Shown here: positions 21,830-35,830 of the stretch, piece by piece
Position numbering within the stretch: position 1 is the stretch's first letter
Layout of the letters: the number at the start of each line of letters is the position of its first letter
Source of the DNA: Torreya grandis
Taxonomy: Eukaryota > Streptophyta > Pinopsida > Cupressales > Taxaceae
Direction of reading: 5' to 3'
Length of the DNA: 64,000 nucleotides
Assembly (NCBI GenBank): GCA_037957365.1
Contig: JARHVA010008356.1
Location: 332,501 to 396,500 of the forward strand
Notes under the pieces: generated by a model
What the model saw: the letters and a program-made list of their open reading frames with translations, nothing else
What the model was told of the DNA's origin: nothing
The model's database searches: none
Program-made: the position numbers and the translations under genes

Positions 21830-24800
21830 GATTAAAATAACTAGACATAGTGCTACTTAAATAGTTTTGTATCCTCTCAAGTGGTATATATGGTACTTAA
21901 TGGGTCCCATTTTATCAAAACCCATTAGATTTATTATTTTCTTAATTTAATGTTGTGATAACCTAGGATTTTCACTAGGTCTGGATAAATCTTTTCCTCT
22001 TCTAAAACCTATAAATTTTTACAATCCAACACATGAGATAGATAAGGTACATATTTTATTAATAATGCAATATGGAACACATAACAAATTCTTTATAGAG
22101 GAGGTAAAGCCAACTAGTAGGCACCAGGGTTAATTTTGTCCAAGATGTTGAATGGGCCAAAAAAGTGGGGAGCCAACTTGGAGGTTTTTCCAAACTTGAT
22201 GCAACTATTCTATGGCCTTACATGCATAGAAATCTTCTCTCCAATAGTGAAGTTATGAAGCATTATCTTTATATCAACATAAATTAATTTCATATTAAGA
22301 TCAACCTTCAAGTTTTGGTATTATGGTTAGTTTCTCATCATATTCTAAAATAATTTTGGACTAGTAATGGCCCAATTTTCTAGGTTGTCCCAACCAAGTG
22401 GAGTTATAAATTTTCATCCATAAAAGGCTTTAATAGGAGTAATTTTAATTATAGAATGATAATAGTTACTATAATTAAACTAAAATAAATGGAGATAATC
22501 CTACCACTTGGTCTTTTGATCCATAACATACATGTACAACAAGTCTTCGATTACCTAGTTTAATATTTCAGTTTGTCCATCCATTTGCAAGTGGTATGAA
22601 GACCTCAAATTTAATTGAGTGTTAAAGGATGAAGTCAATGTTTAATAGGACCTTGATGTGAACAACTTATCTCTATTAGAGATAATAATTTTTTTCATAC
22701 CATGAAATTGAACCGCTTCTTTCACAAAGTGTTCAACAAAAATAGCAGCATCAGTCAAATTCCTACTAAGAAAGTGACCAACTATAGTTGTTTTGTTAAT
22801 TACTACCAATATAGTGTCATTTCAACTATGATATTTAGGTAATCCTATAATAAAATAAAGTGAAACCACTACCCATTTGTATCTTGGTATGTCATGTGGG
22901 TATAGCATACCCCCAAAATGGTAGTGTTCATACTTCACACATTGACACTCTATACATCTTACCATAAAATTAGAAACATCTTTCTTCAAGCCAAGTAAAA
23001 AATAGAGACTTTTTAGTTCATGAATTATTTTAGTGACCCCTAGTTGGGAAAATTGGGGTGATGTATGCACTTCTTATAGTACAATATTACACAATCCACT
23101 TGGTTTGGATATACTATTTTGATGCCTTAATAAACCATCTAATTCAACATAAAAGTTAGAAAATCTTTTTTCCAAGGGATCATCAGCCAATCCTACACTT
23201 ACTTCTTGGTAGTAATTATCAATAAGCTATTATTTTAGGATAATATTCCTATAGTTTCCTTATATAATAGATAAGGCAACAAGGCATATAGGCTTTTTGA
23301 GTGCATCGACCATGTAATTTTCCTTTCCTTTCACATAAGTGATGTCCATGTCAAAATTTCTAACAAATTCAATCCATCGACATTGATGGGAATTCAAGTC
23401 ATCTTATAAGAATAGGTTTTATAGGCTATAGTGATCATATTTCATCGATATTATTTTTCCTATTAGAAATCAATTCCACTATTTTAATGTGTGCACTATG
23501 GGAATAACTTATAAATCATGTGTGGGATAATTATTGTTTTCTTCCTTAAGCTTAATGAATTTATAAGCCATGACTTTACCTTATTGGGTCAACACATTGC
23601 TGAAGCCTTCCTTATTAAAGTCAACCCATTCCTTAAAATGATCATTTGGATTAGGTATAATTAGTATAAGCATTATTTTAAATAGCTCTTTGAGTCTTTT
23701 CAAATCCTCTAAATACTAAGGTGTCCATGAAATTTTTTTTGTGCTTGCATTGTAAATATGTAATTGGGTTGTCTAAGTAAGAGAAATTTTCCACAAACCA
23801 TTGATAGTTGTCGGCCCAGCCCATAAAACTCTGTACTTCATTTGCAATAGTTGGAGCATGCCACTCTTGAATGTCTTAAATTTTTTTTAGGCCGACTACT
23901 ATGCCCTTATTGAAAATCACATGTCCTAAGTAATGTATTTAATGCTCATAAAAGGTGAATTTGGATATCTTACCAAATAACTTATGTTGTCTTAATCTTT
24001 GAAAAACTATCCGTAAATTTTGATCATGTTAGCTTCATTATTAGAGTAGATTGGGATGTCATCCAAGAACACTAGTACAAACTTGTCTAGGAAATCCCTA
24101 AAAATACTATTTATTAGATTCATGAATGTCATAGGTGTGTTTGTGAGGCCAACTGGTAGGACAATGAACTTGTAGTAGACATATCAATTTTGGATGGTGG
24201 TTTTGTATATGTCTTCCTCTTTGATCCTTAACTAATAGTAATTAGATCTTAGATCAAATTTAGAAAAAAATGTTCTATTTTTTATCTAGTTGAACAAGTC
24301 ATTGATCTGAGGTAATGGGTAATGATTTTTTATCATCACCTTATTAATCATAGATAATCAATGCATAATGTTAAATTACCATCTTTATTTATTACAAAGA
24401 CCATTGAATCACCCCAATATGACATGCTTGGTCAAATGCTTATACTATCCAAAAGTTATTATAATTGGACTTTCAATTCTTATAAATCTTCCACATTCAT
24501 TAGGTAAGGATATTTGGATGTGGGGGAAACCCCCGACATAATCTCAATAGAGAATTCAAACTCCCATTTTGGTGGAAAACTAGGTAATTTTTCAAGAAAA
24601 ACATCTACAAATTTTTGTAAGGTAGGAAAATATGAATAAGATGGTTCTTCCTCCTTGGGAGCTTATTATAGTTGGACTATATAGATCTTAAAACCTTTTT
24701 GAAAAACCCTATTTAACTATAGGGATGAAATTATTTTTTGTGTTTTTTAGCCCTTGAAGACCTTAGATTTCAACAAGTTTTTGATTCTCATCAGTGCATT

Positions 24801-25150
24801 ACATCATTTTTTGAGAATAATAAATTATTTCATGTTGTTGTTGTAGTTTATCCATGCCTAATATAATGTTATAATACCTTAAGGGTATTAAAAACAAATT
24901 TAACCTTGTCTTTAAGGGGCCCATATTAAGTTTGGTTTGATCCAAGCATTCTTTGATATATACCCTCTTGATGTTATTAAACTCAACTTCTCATCTTTTT
25001 CCTAGTGGCCTAGATTTTTAATTGTATTTATTCACTACGTAAGGTGAAATACAGATTTATATTATACTAGAGTCAATTAAAAACTATAGAATTAACAAGA
25101 TTACCTCTAATCTCAATCAAGGTGGCCTAAAATTTAACTTTCTAGTTATC
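21830..25150 (-). pseudogene. Element L pol: protease, RT, RNase H, integrase, chromodomain-like tail
   Basis: Heavily mutated minus-strand Ty3 pol. RT is spread over about 24550-23850, with recognisable pieces around the conserved Gly-Trp-Ala block (VQSFMGWADNYQWF near 23850). RNase H lies at about 23750-23350. Integrase has an open piece at 23070-22822 with zinc-region HTSPQFSQLGVTKIIHELK, then CIECQCVKYEH and the core start KWVVVSLYFIIGLPKYH. The C-terminal region at about 22200-22000 reads like GPFNILDKINPGAY, typical of chromoviruses. The last part near 21900 resembles a chromodomain-like end (a WEDTKLF block). Frameshifts and stops are frequent, so this copy is older than N1 and N2. Confidence 0.85.
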
Positions 25151-25159
25151 TAGTATAAC

Positions 25160-26440
25160 ATATAATCTATGGTCTATTGGTTGATCCAATTTTAGCTTTG
25201 GGTAGTCCTTGTCATAGTGGTTATCGTCAAATTCTCATCATAACACTATCCTTTATGTGGATAATAGAATAGTTTTTTCCCTTATGACTAAACCACATTG
25301 GCTGATTTGGTGATGGTCTTTCCTTAAAGATGCATTTTTAGAGTTGTCTTAGGTTTTAAAATTATAATTTTAACCTTAGAATTATTTGAAATTACTATTG
25401 TTCCCTTATAACTTGTGAATATGGTCTAATTTATTGAAACTTTTTGATGAGGGAGGTAGGTTCCTATATTTTGACTACTGCCTATTCATCTTAAAGTCTT
25501 ACTTCCCTTTTGTTGAGACTATCTTTCTCTTATACCCTATGGGTAGACTCCATAATAGTTGATAGTGTCTTAGGATTAGTCATATTGATGTCATGCATCA
25601 ATATTTATTTCATTTTTAACTTGAACTTAATTATTTTTTTCTATTTGTCATGTATATAGTCTACATGATTTATTAGAATCAAAAACTTATTTCATATTTG
25701 AGGATAGAAATATTTTTTTTCTTGAGTAGCTGAAACTCTATTATTTTTTACTCCTTGAAGTTTACACTTAAGTACCTTTATCATAAATGGTCCTCAAAAA
25801 TTTTCCAGGTGAGGGTCACATGATGATACCCCTCTAAGGCATAAAAATGCTTCTAACATAGGGAAACAGAACCATTTAACTAATTGACAACAATACTTAC
25901 CTTCAAAATGGATGGATTGTCATGAAGATTAAAGTATTTCTATATATTTATGAGCCATGCATTGGCTATATCTCCTGATTCCTCACCTGATAAGGTAGGT
26001 AGGGGAAGATTTTTGAGTTCTCTAATTATGTAGTCTAACATTATTATATATACTTCATTAATTGATTGACCCCCTTTCTTCCCCACTCCCAATTGAGGGA
26101 CTTCTTCATGAAGAGTATCCTCAAGATTTTTTACCCTTCACTCTTGATTTTTGATTTTTCCCTAAATGGCATTTAGAGTAGATAATATTCCATGAAAGAT
26201 ATATTATTGCTTATTATTTGGGTTATTCACATCCACATTATCATTTGGTGCTTCATTATTTTTATTGTCATTGTGGGGAATAGGTTCATTTCTGATTTGG
26301 TTTGGGTTTTTGGTAGTACATCCCCTACCTTAGATTTTACCTCTATCTAAACATCTACCACTTAAGACTAATTTATCAATTCCTTGATCATTATCAACCT
26401 AATTATTGCCAACTCTAGTCTTAGTCATTTTTCTAAGAAG
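25160..26440 (-). pseudogene. Element L gag (degenerate)
   Basis: The minus strand between the primer-binding site and protease carries gag-like remains. An Asn-rich N terminus (near 26330-26220) is followed by a capsid-like stretch around LPTLSGEESGDIANAWL at about 26000-25960. The rest is broken by stops and frameshifts. A possible zinc-knuckle area near 25250 is too damaged to define. Confidence 0.65.
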
Positions 26441-26518
26441 TCACCAAATAGTTCTTAGGTAGATTTTATTAATAAATTCTTCAAGTTACATTGTATTTAT
26501 AATTGAAAACATAGCATA

Positions 26519-26531
26519 GGTTTTGATACCA
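26519..26531 (-). promoter_or_regulatory. Element L primer-binding site (tRNA-iMet type)
   Basis: The minus strand reads TGGTATCAAAACC immediately inside the right LTR, whose plus-strand start is TGTGAAATGATCCC. It is complementary to initiator tRNA-Met over its first eight bases. Confidence 0.88.
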
Positions 26532-28121
26532 TGTGAAATGATCCCAATTTTTTATAGCATCCCTTATTTCAAAATTTACATCAGAAGGTGAAATGGCTTA
26601 TGACATAAAACTTGGTTTTATGTGACATATCACCATGTTTTACGTCAACACTAATTATGATTTACAATTAGAAATTTGGAAACCATTACTATGTAATAAC
26701 TAAAATACTAATATCCCTATATAATCAACTTAAGCATGATTTTATATATCCATTAATTTTTGAAAGTGTGCACTCATGGGAGGTAACTTATTTTTTATTA
26801 TAACTTACCATCTGTATTTATACTCAAATATTTATATCCGTTAGTTATTAATAAAAAGAATATGGACTAGTAGTTACTAATAGTATTATAACTAAACTAA
26901 TTCTTAACTAAGTAATTTAGATGGCCTTCCTATAATCCATAAAATAAAATAGCTACTTTTTATTGAGTTACCACTTAAGGAGAATGATATAATCTGGCCA
27001 TTATGACAAAAAAAATAGTGTTTGTAACTATTTCAACCTATATTCATTAATAACTAAAATAAATTATGATAAGAATTTTCCTTATAAAAATAAAACATAA
27101 TTAATCTGACTATCTATGGCTTTGTTGAGTAAAGATTCTAACTATATTTTAGAGATAAAACTTGATATACTTAGCAATCTAAATTTACTTCAATTCTAGT
27201 GATAACAATTATAAACATACGACTGAATTGAATCATAATATTATAAGAAACAAGTTCTTTCTAATCCATTTACTCATTTCATTAATTTATGCAATATAAA
27301 TGCATTCAAGATTATACTAGTTATGAAAAAAAGGACCATTTTCCTATGAATAAAATGTAATCCAAAGTAATATGATAGAATAAACTTGTACAATAAGTGG
27401 AATACTATTTAATAACATTCAAAATAAGTAACATAACATTATATATAAAAATTCACTTGTATCTAGTCCCTAGTAATCAAGAAGCAGACTAAATATTTTA
27501 ATTTGTAGCAACTATAAAAATGTAATTAAAAGTCATAAATAATTTCACCATGGTAAGGAGTAAAGTAATAATTAATAAATGATAATTCAAGCAAGAGTAG
27601 ATGTGATTATTAAGAGAGGTACATAATTTACTCATTTATCAAATCTTAACTAAATATAAATAATCTAATTTCAACATATAGTAAACATACAAAGGCACTT
27701 TCATTAAATCACCCTAAGTGTCCAAGTTCCCATATAATAGAAGATGGTACAAGCTTTAATAAAAAAATTATACTCATACTGAATAGTATAACATCTAGGT
27801 TAAACATCATATGAACACATTCATAATTGATAGTAAATAAGACTCATAACATAATCTAAGGGATTTATAATGTAATAATTTAGATGAAAGTAACTTTCCA
27901 ACCCAAAGATCTAATAGAGCAAAAAATTTATGCGAGAACATTTACTTAATACAACTAAAATCTAGAACTATAATAACTAATTCCATATGATACAACATAA
28001 TGTAGGGACTATGGAAACATTGATTTTACATTAGTATTAATGATTCCATTTGGAATATTAAACATCCATTATACATTAATATTAAATGGTTTAAGATGTA
28101 TGCACACATAAAAGAAATTTT

Positions 28122-29400
28122 ATGGGTTTACCCAATAGAGTCAAACCCAAGTTGCAACCGAAGGTTAGGACAAATAGAAAATTTTTGATTTCTCTACAAG
28201 TGGGAGGTCTCATGAGTTTCATGGAGAATATTGAAGGTTTTTATAGACACGTGTCTATCCAATTTTACAAGGACTTGGAGGAGAGAGAAGTCACCATAAA
28301 TAGGGTTATGCTTAATATTACAAATAATCTCATTACCCATGTGATGGGATTGATTATTAAATAAACTAAAAGATAATATACACCTAGAGACATAAAACCA
28401 AATAAAGAGGTGTTCCTAGAAGATGGCAAATAGTTAGATTAGCTTCACAATGGATTCAATAGTGAGTCCCTTCCCAATTGATATGTTGATGTAGCTTTCC
28501 ACCTTATCCAGTATGTTACTTTAGAGTGTCAATATAATGTAGTCAAGTGGTCCATGTTCAGAATGTTAAACTAATTTAGACATGGAATTAATTTTAATCT
28601 TCCTTTTTTCAGCCTTAAATCCATGGAAAAATCCATTCATAAATTTAAAAGTGGTAATTACTCCACCCCAAGACATGAGGAAGTTATTTTCCTCATTTTT
28701 AAGTATTTCAAGGGCATGAACCAAATCATTTTGTATTTAATCTATAAAAATAAAGACAATACCAAAGAAGGACCATTAGACATAATAAATATAAGGAAGA
28801 TTTAGATCAAATAACTTGAAATTTTGAGTAGGGAAGTTGACAATAAGAAGAAAGGGGCAAGTAAAGAAAATGTCAAGAAAGGAGATGAGACTAGAAAGGA
28901 ATAGGAGAGTATTAAAAATCATCTCAAAAGTGCCTCTAAGCACATTATATTTGATAAATACAAACTTGAAAGGAGGGGGCTCAAAATATAATAGGTTTCT
29001 CTTTCTAAAAGAGGGGAGAAGAATTTTTTCATCATGGAGAGTGACATCAAAGAGATGAAAGACTATAGTATCAAGAATGACAATACTAGAAGATAGAGTA
29101 TTTCATTGATGTTGTAGAAAAAGAGGAGATTACCCAGGCCTAAAAGGATCTAAATGAAGTTTTTAATCAAAGAAAAAATTCCCTCAAAATAAAGGAAAAC
29201 ACTATTAAAATAAATGAAGAACTAGAGATTCAAAAAGCCCTTATGAGGTGGTTCATGTGGAAAATGTTGACCTTAAAAAGCAAGATTAATATCCTTTAGT
29301 AGGAAAATGAAAAGATGTCTAAAGCCTTGGCTAAAAGAGAGGACCTACATATCTAAATATTGAGCTTTAGGGTGGATTTGATTGAGCATGCTAATGAAAA
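28122..29400 (+). pseudogene. Protein remnant in the retroposon insertion
   Basis: The first open piece, 28122-28364 (80 aa), has a basic N terminus and the block FMENIEGFYRHVSIQFYKDL, then VTINRVMLNI and THVMGL. The second, 28623-28805, continues a helical region (IHKFKSGNYSTPRHEEVIFL). Downstream, 28837-29400 is Lys/Glu-rich with coiled-coil character. I recall proteins of this type as abundant TE-encoded unknowns in gymnosperm genomes and transcripts, but I cannot give a family name or function. Stops separate all pieces. Confidence 0.55.
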
Positions 29401-29679
29401 TATCTAGAAAAAACTCATCTTTTTGATCAATTATAGTAAAGACATAATGAATGAGGGTATAAAAAATATGCAAAACCTCATGGCCATCTCAAATATATTT
29501 TTTAAATTAACCATATAGGTAAAAGAAAATATAATAAGGGCCAAAGTAGTATCGACATTGATAACATTGACTATGAAAGTTTTTAAAAATAAATTGATAT
29601 AAATCTTAACAACATAAAGGCATTCTGGGAAGACATTTACGTAAGTATCAAATAAGGTAATCCCCAAGATGTTTTGGGG

Positions 29680-29833
29680 CTATTTTTTAGTTATTTTGTA
29701 ATTGTTTCTAATCTTTTTTTTTTGTTCCTTCTCGTTTAGGTTATTCTTGCCTCTTGTTTCTCTTGTTGTTGATGTATTTATAAGTTTTGGTGATCCTATC
29801 TCAAAAAATCCCCCCTTTAACCTCAATAAAAAA
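29680..29833 (+). other. 3'-UTR-like end of the retroposon insertion
   Basis: A T-rich segment is followed by a short C-run and an AATAAA signal at 29825, then A-rich sequence at the border. It is consistent with the polyadenylated end of a retroposed RNA. Confidence 0.45.
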
Positions 29834-30968
29834 ATTAAGAAAGTAAAATTATAAATTACAAAATATGTTATATCAACTACATCCAAAAATGCATTAAAAT
29901 AAAAATAAATTAGCTAAGTATTAAGCATATTATCTTCCTTATATGATTCATCTCATCCTGACCCATCTTATGAGCTCCCCAATTGGTATCCCTTACCACC
30001 CAAAGCATTAGTTGGAAGGTGGATTATATATTTTAGGACTTATAAAACATAAGTAAGGAGAATAAGGGAAAGAGCCTTTGACTTACAATAGTTATATCAA
30101 TGAAAAATTCACAAGTGAAATCTCAAATACAAATACTAATAAATAACCATGGTAACCCTAATATTCATCTGAAGGAGTTTTAGATTATACATTTGACCTC
30201 ATTCTTCCTTCATCACATATTATAGGTAAACTAAGATAATAAAAAAATAGAACCCTTATTCAAATAAGATGCAATCATAAAAAATAAATGTTAATTAAAA
30301 CTATAACAAAACACTAAGGTTTTAAACATCTCACTATTTATTACCAAATGACCAAATATGGACATTTAGTCACTTGAAATAGTGTGCTAGTGTGATAAAG
30401 TTTCCATTTATGGTTGTCATATAGCTAGTTCAAACTTAATACCAAGAAAATCACAAAATTGTATAAGCTCAACAATTAACAAGTAATTTATTATCCCTAA
30501 GTATACTAGTGAATCATTTAAATAATTTATCCATAAAGTGGAATATTAAAATATAATATCAAACTCATCCAAAGGCATGATATTCCAATTATCAAAACCC
30601 CAAAATACCAATAATAAGTATTCATCCAAAACTCATAAAAATTTATGGACATAAATTAATAGAATAGATAACCCTTAAAAATTGACTTCTAAAATCGAAA
30701 TTAGGGAAACAAACAAAAACCATGAAGTGGTATGGATAAATGAAAAAAAATCTTAATACTAGACGAGGTTGCCATATTCTAGTAAGATAAATGAAAATAA
30801 AAACTAGAGATAATATCATAATAATTCTATCATTAATATTATGCTAAAATTTTAATTAAATCAAATAGTTTTAAAATAATAAAAACCTTGAAGCAACTTG
30901 AATTAAATATTTAATAACCCATTTGAGGGAGTAGTGAATTTTTATGAATTTAAATCCATATGAAAACC

Positions 30969-31016
30969 CTTGTATGTTCATCAGGAATTCATATGACTTC
31001 CTTATGAACCATCAAG
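30969..31016. repeat. Degenerate copy of the L LTR palindrome
   Basis: It is the counterpart of 20416-20463. The central part (attcatatgacttcc) is kept, but several arm positions no longer pair. Confidence 0.7.
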
Positions 31017-31921
31017 TAATATTTTATATTACTTGACCTCAAAACTTGTAATGAACATAACATTATTTTCAAGATAAAAATATATTGTAGAACTTAATTT
31101 TTTTCTTGTAATTTAGTGGAAGAGAAAAAAATTATTGTGCTTACTTTCCCCTTACCAAACCCCCTTTTTCTATCCTCAACCCAAAACAGGTTGATTATCT
31201 TTTTAGGCATGGTTTTTTTGCTCCCTAAATCTTCTCCTTGTTGTCACCATACCCTTAGGGTTTCCATTTATTACCTAGCCTTCTCTATGCTTCTCTTTCT
31301 CTCTTCTAAACTACCCCCATTGAAAAACAAGAAAAATGACATTGGTGGTTGAGCTAATTTCCACCTAGGTTTCCAAAATTAGTGGCATGATCATATTATT
31401 CAATGACCCAAAAAATTTGAAATGATAAGTTTTTGATTTGGGTTCAAAAATCTGTAAGCACCTAAGTTATCATGACAAATCTAATTTGTCAAATTAATGT
31501 TATTATTACTAATCGACCTAGGAGACAAATTCTTAGGGTCCCTTGATAAGAGCTTGAAGGTAAGTGACTTGATATGGGTTTGAACAATACCAAGACAAAA
31601 AGTAACATATCAATATGGTTTAATAAGATAGAAACAAAATTTCTAAGGTTGAAATAATGACACTCAAAATATCAACATAAACCAAGGCTTATCAAGCAAG
31701 GAATTAACATTGCCAAGGATCATACAAGAGCAAAACAAATAATGCATTACAAATAAAGATTGAAAAAATAGTTGAATTGATCATGAAAATAAAAAATTAA
31801 AGGACAAAACATAAATTTACACATACATGACAACATGATCAATCCCACATATCATTAAAATAGATAAAGTGAAGATGAAGTAGAATACATAACAAAAAAG
31901 GTTGAGATGATGATCAATAAT

Positions 31922-31949
31922 GATAATAATAATAATAATAATAATAATA
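31922..31949. repeat. (AAT)n microsatellite in L right LTR
   Basis: It is collinear with the tract at 21373-21404. Confidence 0.93.
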
Positions 31950-33399
31950 TAAAAGATGAAATGGAAAAACTAATACATGTGTTTAAAGCTCAATATAATA
32001 TCCTTTTTTACCTATGTCAATTGCCCTTGTTCCTTATCCCTTGACCGTCAAAATCTACCACCCACCTAGCTCATTTTACTTATACCTGCACCTACATATA
32101 GCATCAATAGTGCCTGTAACATATAATACTATTTAAAATATAAAATAAATATCATATAAACAAAATCAAATGTCATAATCAGATTAACTCATATACAAAA
32201 TAAACTCTAGCTATAGCATTTTGTCTAGTATCTAAAAAATACAATAAAATAATGGCTACAAATATAGTTGAATAATATAAAAGTATGTTAAAACTATATA
32301 TAATAATATAGAAATGAAATATGTAGGTGGGATTATAATAGTGAAGTTTATATTATCACAATTCTATAAATAATGTTTTGGGTAGATATAATTCATGATA
32401 AGGTAATGACACTTCATAATGTTTTGATCATGAGAAACCTTTTCATAGTCGTAATGTTACCAACACTTTCACCAGAACATTTATTGGTATAATTCATGTA
32501 TCTATACATTTTTTCATGAATGACCCTAACTTTTATAATTTATTAGATAATATTCCATATTCCTACATTATCTTGTGTGGTAATATCTCCCGTAGAGGCC
32601 CAAGGTGATCCACTTGGAGATCTTGTCCTTTTGGATGGGGTACTCAAATTGAATTTTATTAATGTATGCATATTGTTATTGATTTGATATAAAATAATCA
32701 TCTATTATATAATCATTTTTAATCATTTCCTTATCTTAAATTGAACATCACAAATCTAAATCCCTCTTTGGATATTATTCCTCAACCAACTTTGCCAGTA
32801 CCTAACAAAGTCACTTCTTCTATCAAGAAATATGTTAGTAAAATTATGAATCATCATATGGTTACACACATGCTTAATAAGGTCAAAATTGATATTTATT
32901 ATGAATTTAGAGGCACACATTTATTTAAATTACCTATTGTACCACTGGAATACATAAAACATTAGACACATAAAGGAGCCCCTCTCATTGATCTTATCTT
33001 TGGTAGTGATTCTAACTAATTTGTTATTAGATGTTATTTCTATTTGACATGGTTGATCAAAATTTAGTTTATATATTGATTATAGTTCTTATCATAGATA
33101 TTTTAATTTTTTAACTTATTTAGATTTATTTATTTTTTATAATAATGTGAGTTTGATCCATTTTTGCTTTGAAATTAAAATTTAGTATGTTCATGAAGTA
33201 TTATTTGATTAGATGGTTTATATGATCATATGATTTTTTTTAAATTTTTTTATTACTATTTTTTATTATAATTTTATATTTTAATAGATCATTTAACATC
33301 AGAATTTATTTATTATTATGTATATTCATAGTTAGATGATTATCTAAATAGTGTTTAACAAGCTAAAAGAGATCCACATGTTAGAGATTGTAAAGTTAG

Positions 33400-33610
<211 letters not shown>

Positions 33611-35288
33611 TATTTGATTTAATATCTTGGACTTGTTTTTAATCTCAAAATATAAAATTAATTTACAAAAACTTATAACTTATAAATTTAACTAATTATA
33701 AAGTAAGATAATTTTAAAACTCAATGAACATTATAAATATTATAACTTAAATCATAATTAGCTCAAAAGGATAATTAATTTATAATGATATTGAAGACAC
33801 ATAACAAAAAGATAAACACACATGTATCAAGAGCTCATAAATTTTCCAAAGTTTTCCCATCTCTTTCTTCTTCTATGCAAGAATCTATTATATTAAACAA
33901 TCATTTGTACATAGGCCAAATAATGTTTTCTTTTATGATGAAGTGATTTTATTGAATAACACATGTATATACAAATTTATTGATTTATTCATAACTAATT
34001 ATTTAAAGTTTATCAAGTATTAAGGTCATTGATGATTAAATATATTCAATCATATGTGTAAAAATTTATGTACTTCACTTGAATAGTGATGAAAATCTTG
34101 CATTTTGTGACATTTTTTATTATTGGTAAAGGGTGGGCTTTTTGAGGTATGGACCCAAACCCTGGACATGAAACAAATAGATATGGCCAAAAATACCAAG
34201 ATATGTAACTAGGACAACTACACTAAATCAAACAAATAACAACACAATATATTCCAGTTGAAAGACTAACCCTACCATCAGGGAAAGCTAGTCAAAAAAT
34301 AAAAAAATAGATGAAATATGTCAGAGCCAAAGGCATACACAATCAACTATAAATCATCTATGAATTTGGGGTCATTTGATTTGAAGGGTCATGCTATTAT
34401 TATAGATTCTTTTACCTTTTTTCTTTTTCTATACTTCAATCTACTCCCCATTATTTTTTGCTCACTCTAGAGATAGACGCTGAGTGAATTCTAATAGATT
34501 AGATTTCTATTTTGAAAGATATTTGGATCTACCATTGAGTTGTGTTTTCAAAACTTTAGTGCCTCTTCATTTTGTGATAGATTTTTCATCTATTTATTGT
34601 AATTGATTTTATTTTAAAGATTATGTTTGTAATTATACTTATTTGATTAGTTTCTCAATAATTTAAATATTTTCACATTCATAAGATGAATATTTTTCAA
34701 ATTCTCACACTTATTTTACTTATTTTTTCAATTTATATTTCTTTTATGTTCTTAGATTAGATTATTTCTAAATTAGATTAATTATTTACAGTTAATTTTT
34801 TTTTCTTATTTAGATAGTTTTATAAATTATTAAATTTCATATTATTTTTTAATTCCTTCAATGTATATTATATTTAATTACTATTTCATTCAATTTTATT
34901 TCACTTACTTTTCATTATGTTTTTAATATTTTTATTTGAGTATTGCATACTTGTCTTGGTTTTATTAGTCATTTTATGTCATTATTATTTTTAGTTTATT
35001 ATTTCTCAGTTATTTATTGATGATTTAATTGTTGCTTCCATTAATTTTTTGTTTAATTCATTTATGTTTAATTAAAATCCTTGCTATATTTTTTTAGACG
35101 TAGTTTATATCATTTAAATATTTTTAGAATAACTATTAGATATATTTAGATTCTTAATTAATTTTTATTTGTTTATTATGTTAATATTTAATTATGTCTC
35201 TTTATTTGGTTTTGATATTCATTTATTTTATTTATCTTTATGTTCTCAACATTAATTTTATTTTATTTATTGAGGCATTGAATTTGAT

Positions 35289-35506
<218 letters not shown>

Positions 35507-35811
35507 TATAAAATTCAATAGATTGTATTTTGCATAGATTTCACTATTTTGGATAGGTTAGATTATATATGTTAGATCTTATTACAATTTTACATTGAAA
35601 TAAGTATTCCATTATTTGAAATATAATGATGTATAATTGATTTTTATTTTATTTTATTTATTAATATAACTATTTAAAAAACCTTTTGAACATCTTAGGA
35701 TAAACATTTGATCCATAGATATGATACAATTAAACTAGTATGATTTTAACTTGACCTTCATGAAAGATGAAAGGGTTGATATATTGACGTGACATATTCA
35801 TCATCAACATA

Positions 35812-35830
35812 TTTGAAGACTTCACTAGGT
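35812..35830 (+). promoter_or_regulatory. Element H primer-binding-site-like motif, first copy
   Basis: The sequence ttgaagacttcactagg follows the LTR end. The copy after the second LTR (60917, ttgatgactccactaga) is closer to the common plant retroelement form beginning ttggcgactcc. Confidence 0.55.

Larger units (their letters stand above)
28058..29841 (+). mobile_element. Retroposon-like insertion in L's right LTR (~1.77 kb)
   Basis: The other LTR of L lacks this segment: 2835-2860 continues smoothly where this copy is interrupted. Short imperfect direct repeats (attaaaca at 28058, attaagaa at 29834) flank it. The right end carries a 3'-UTR-like stretch finishing cctcaataaaaaaa, so it looks like a poly(A)-ended retroposed transcript or LINE-like element. 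It encodes a protein remnant on the plus strand. Confidence 0.65.
1370..32340 (-). mobile_element. Element L: Ty3/gypsy chromovirus-like element with ~4-kb LTRs
   Basis: The left LTR is 1370-3630 plus 20051-21793, the internal region is 21794-26531, and the right LTR is 26532-32340. Orientation is minus: a primer-binding site complementary to initiator tRNA-Met flanks the right LTR at 26519-26531, and a polypurine tract flanks the left LTR at 21794-21808. The internal region encodes gag, protease, RT, RNase H and integrase on the minus strand, all decayed. The LTRs start TG and end CA (TA in the right copy). The left LTR is interrupted by N1 and lacks its first 165 bp or so; the right LTR carries a 1.77-kb insertion. 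With insertions removed both LTRs are about 3.9-4.0 kb, which is long for this superfamily. Confidence 0.85.
26532..32340 (-). repeat. Element L 5' LTR (right copy)
   Basis: It starts TGTGAAATG and ends ggattataata (CA changed to TA). Without the insertion at 28065-29833 it is about 4.04 kb. It provides the uninterrupted reference for the N1 target site (near 30600) and for the foldback site (near 27475). The ORF-like stretch at 31116-31352 is not coding in my view. Confidence 0.87.
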
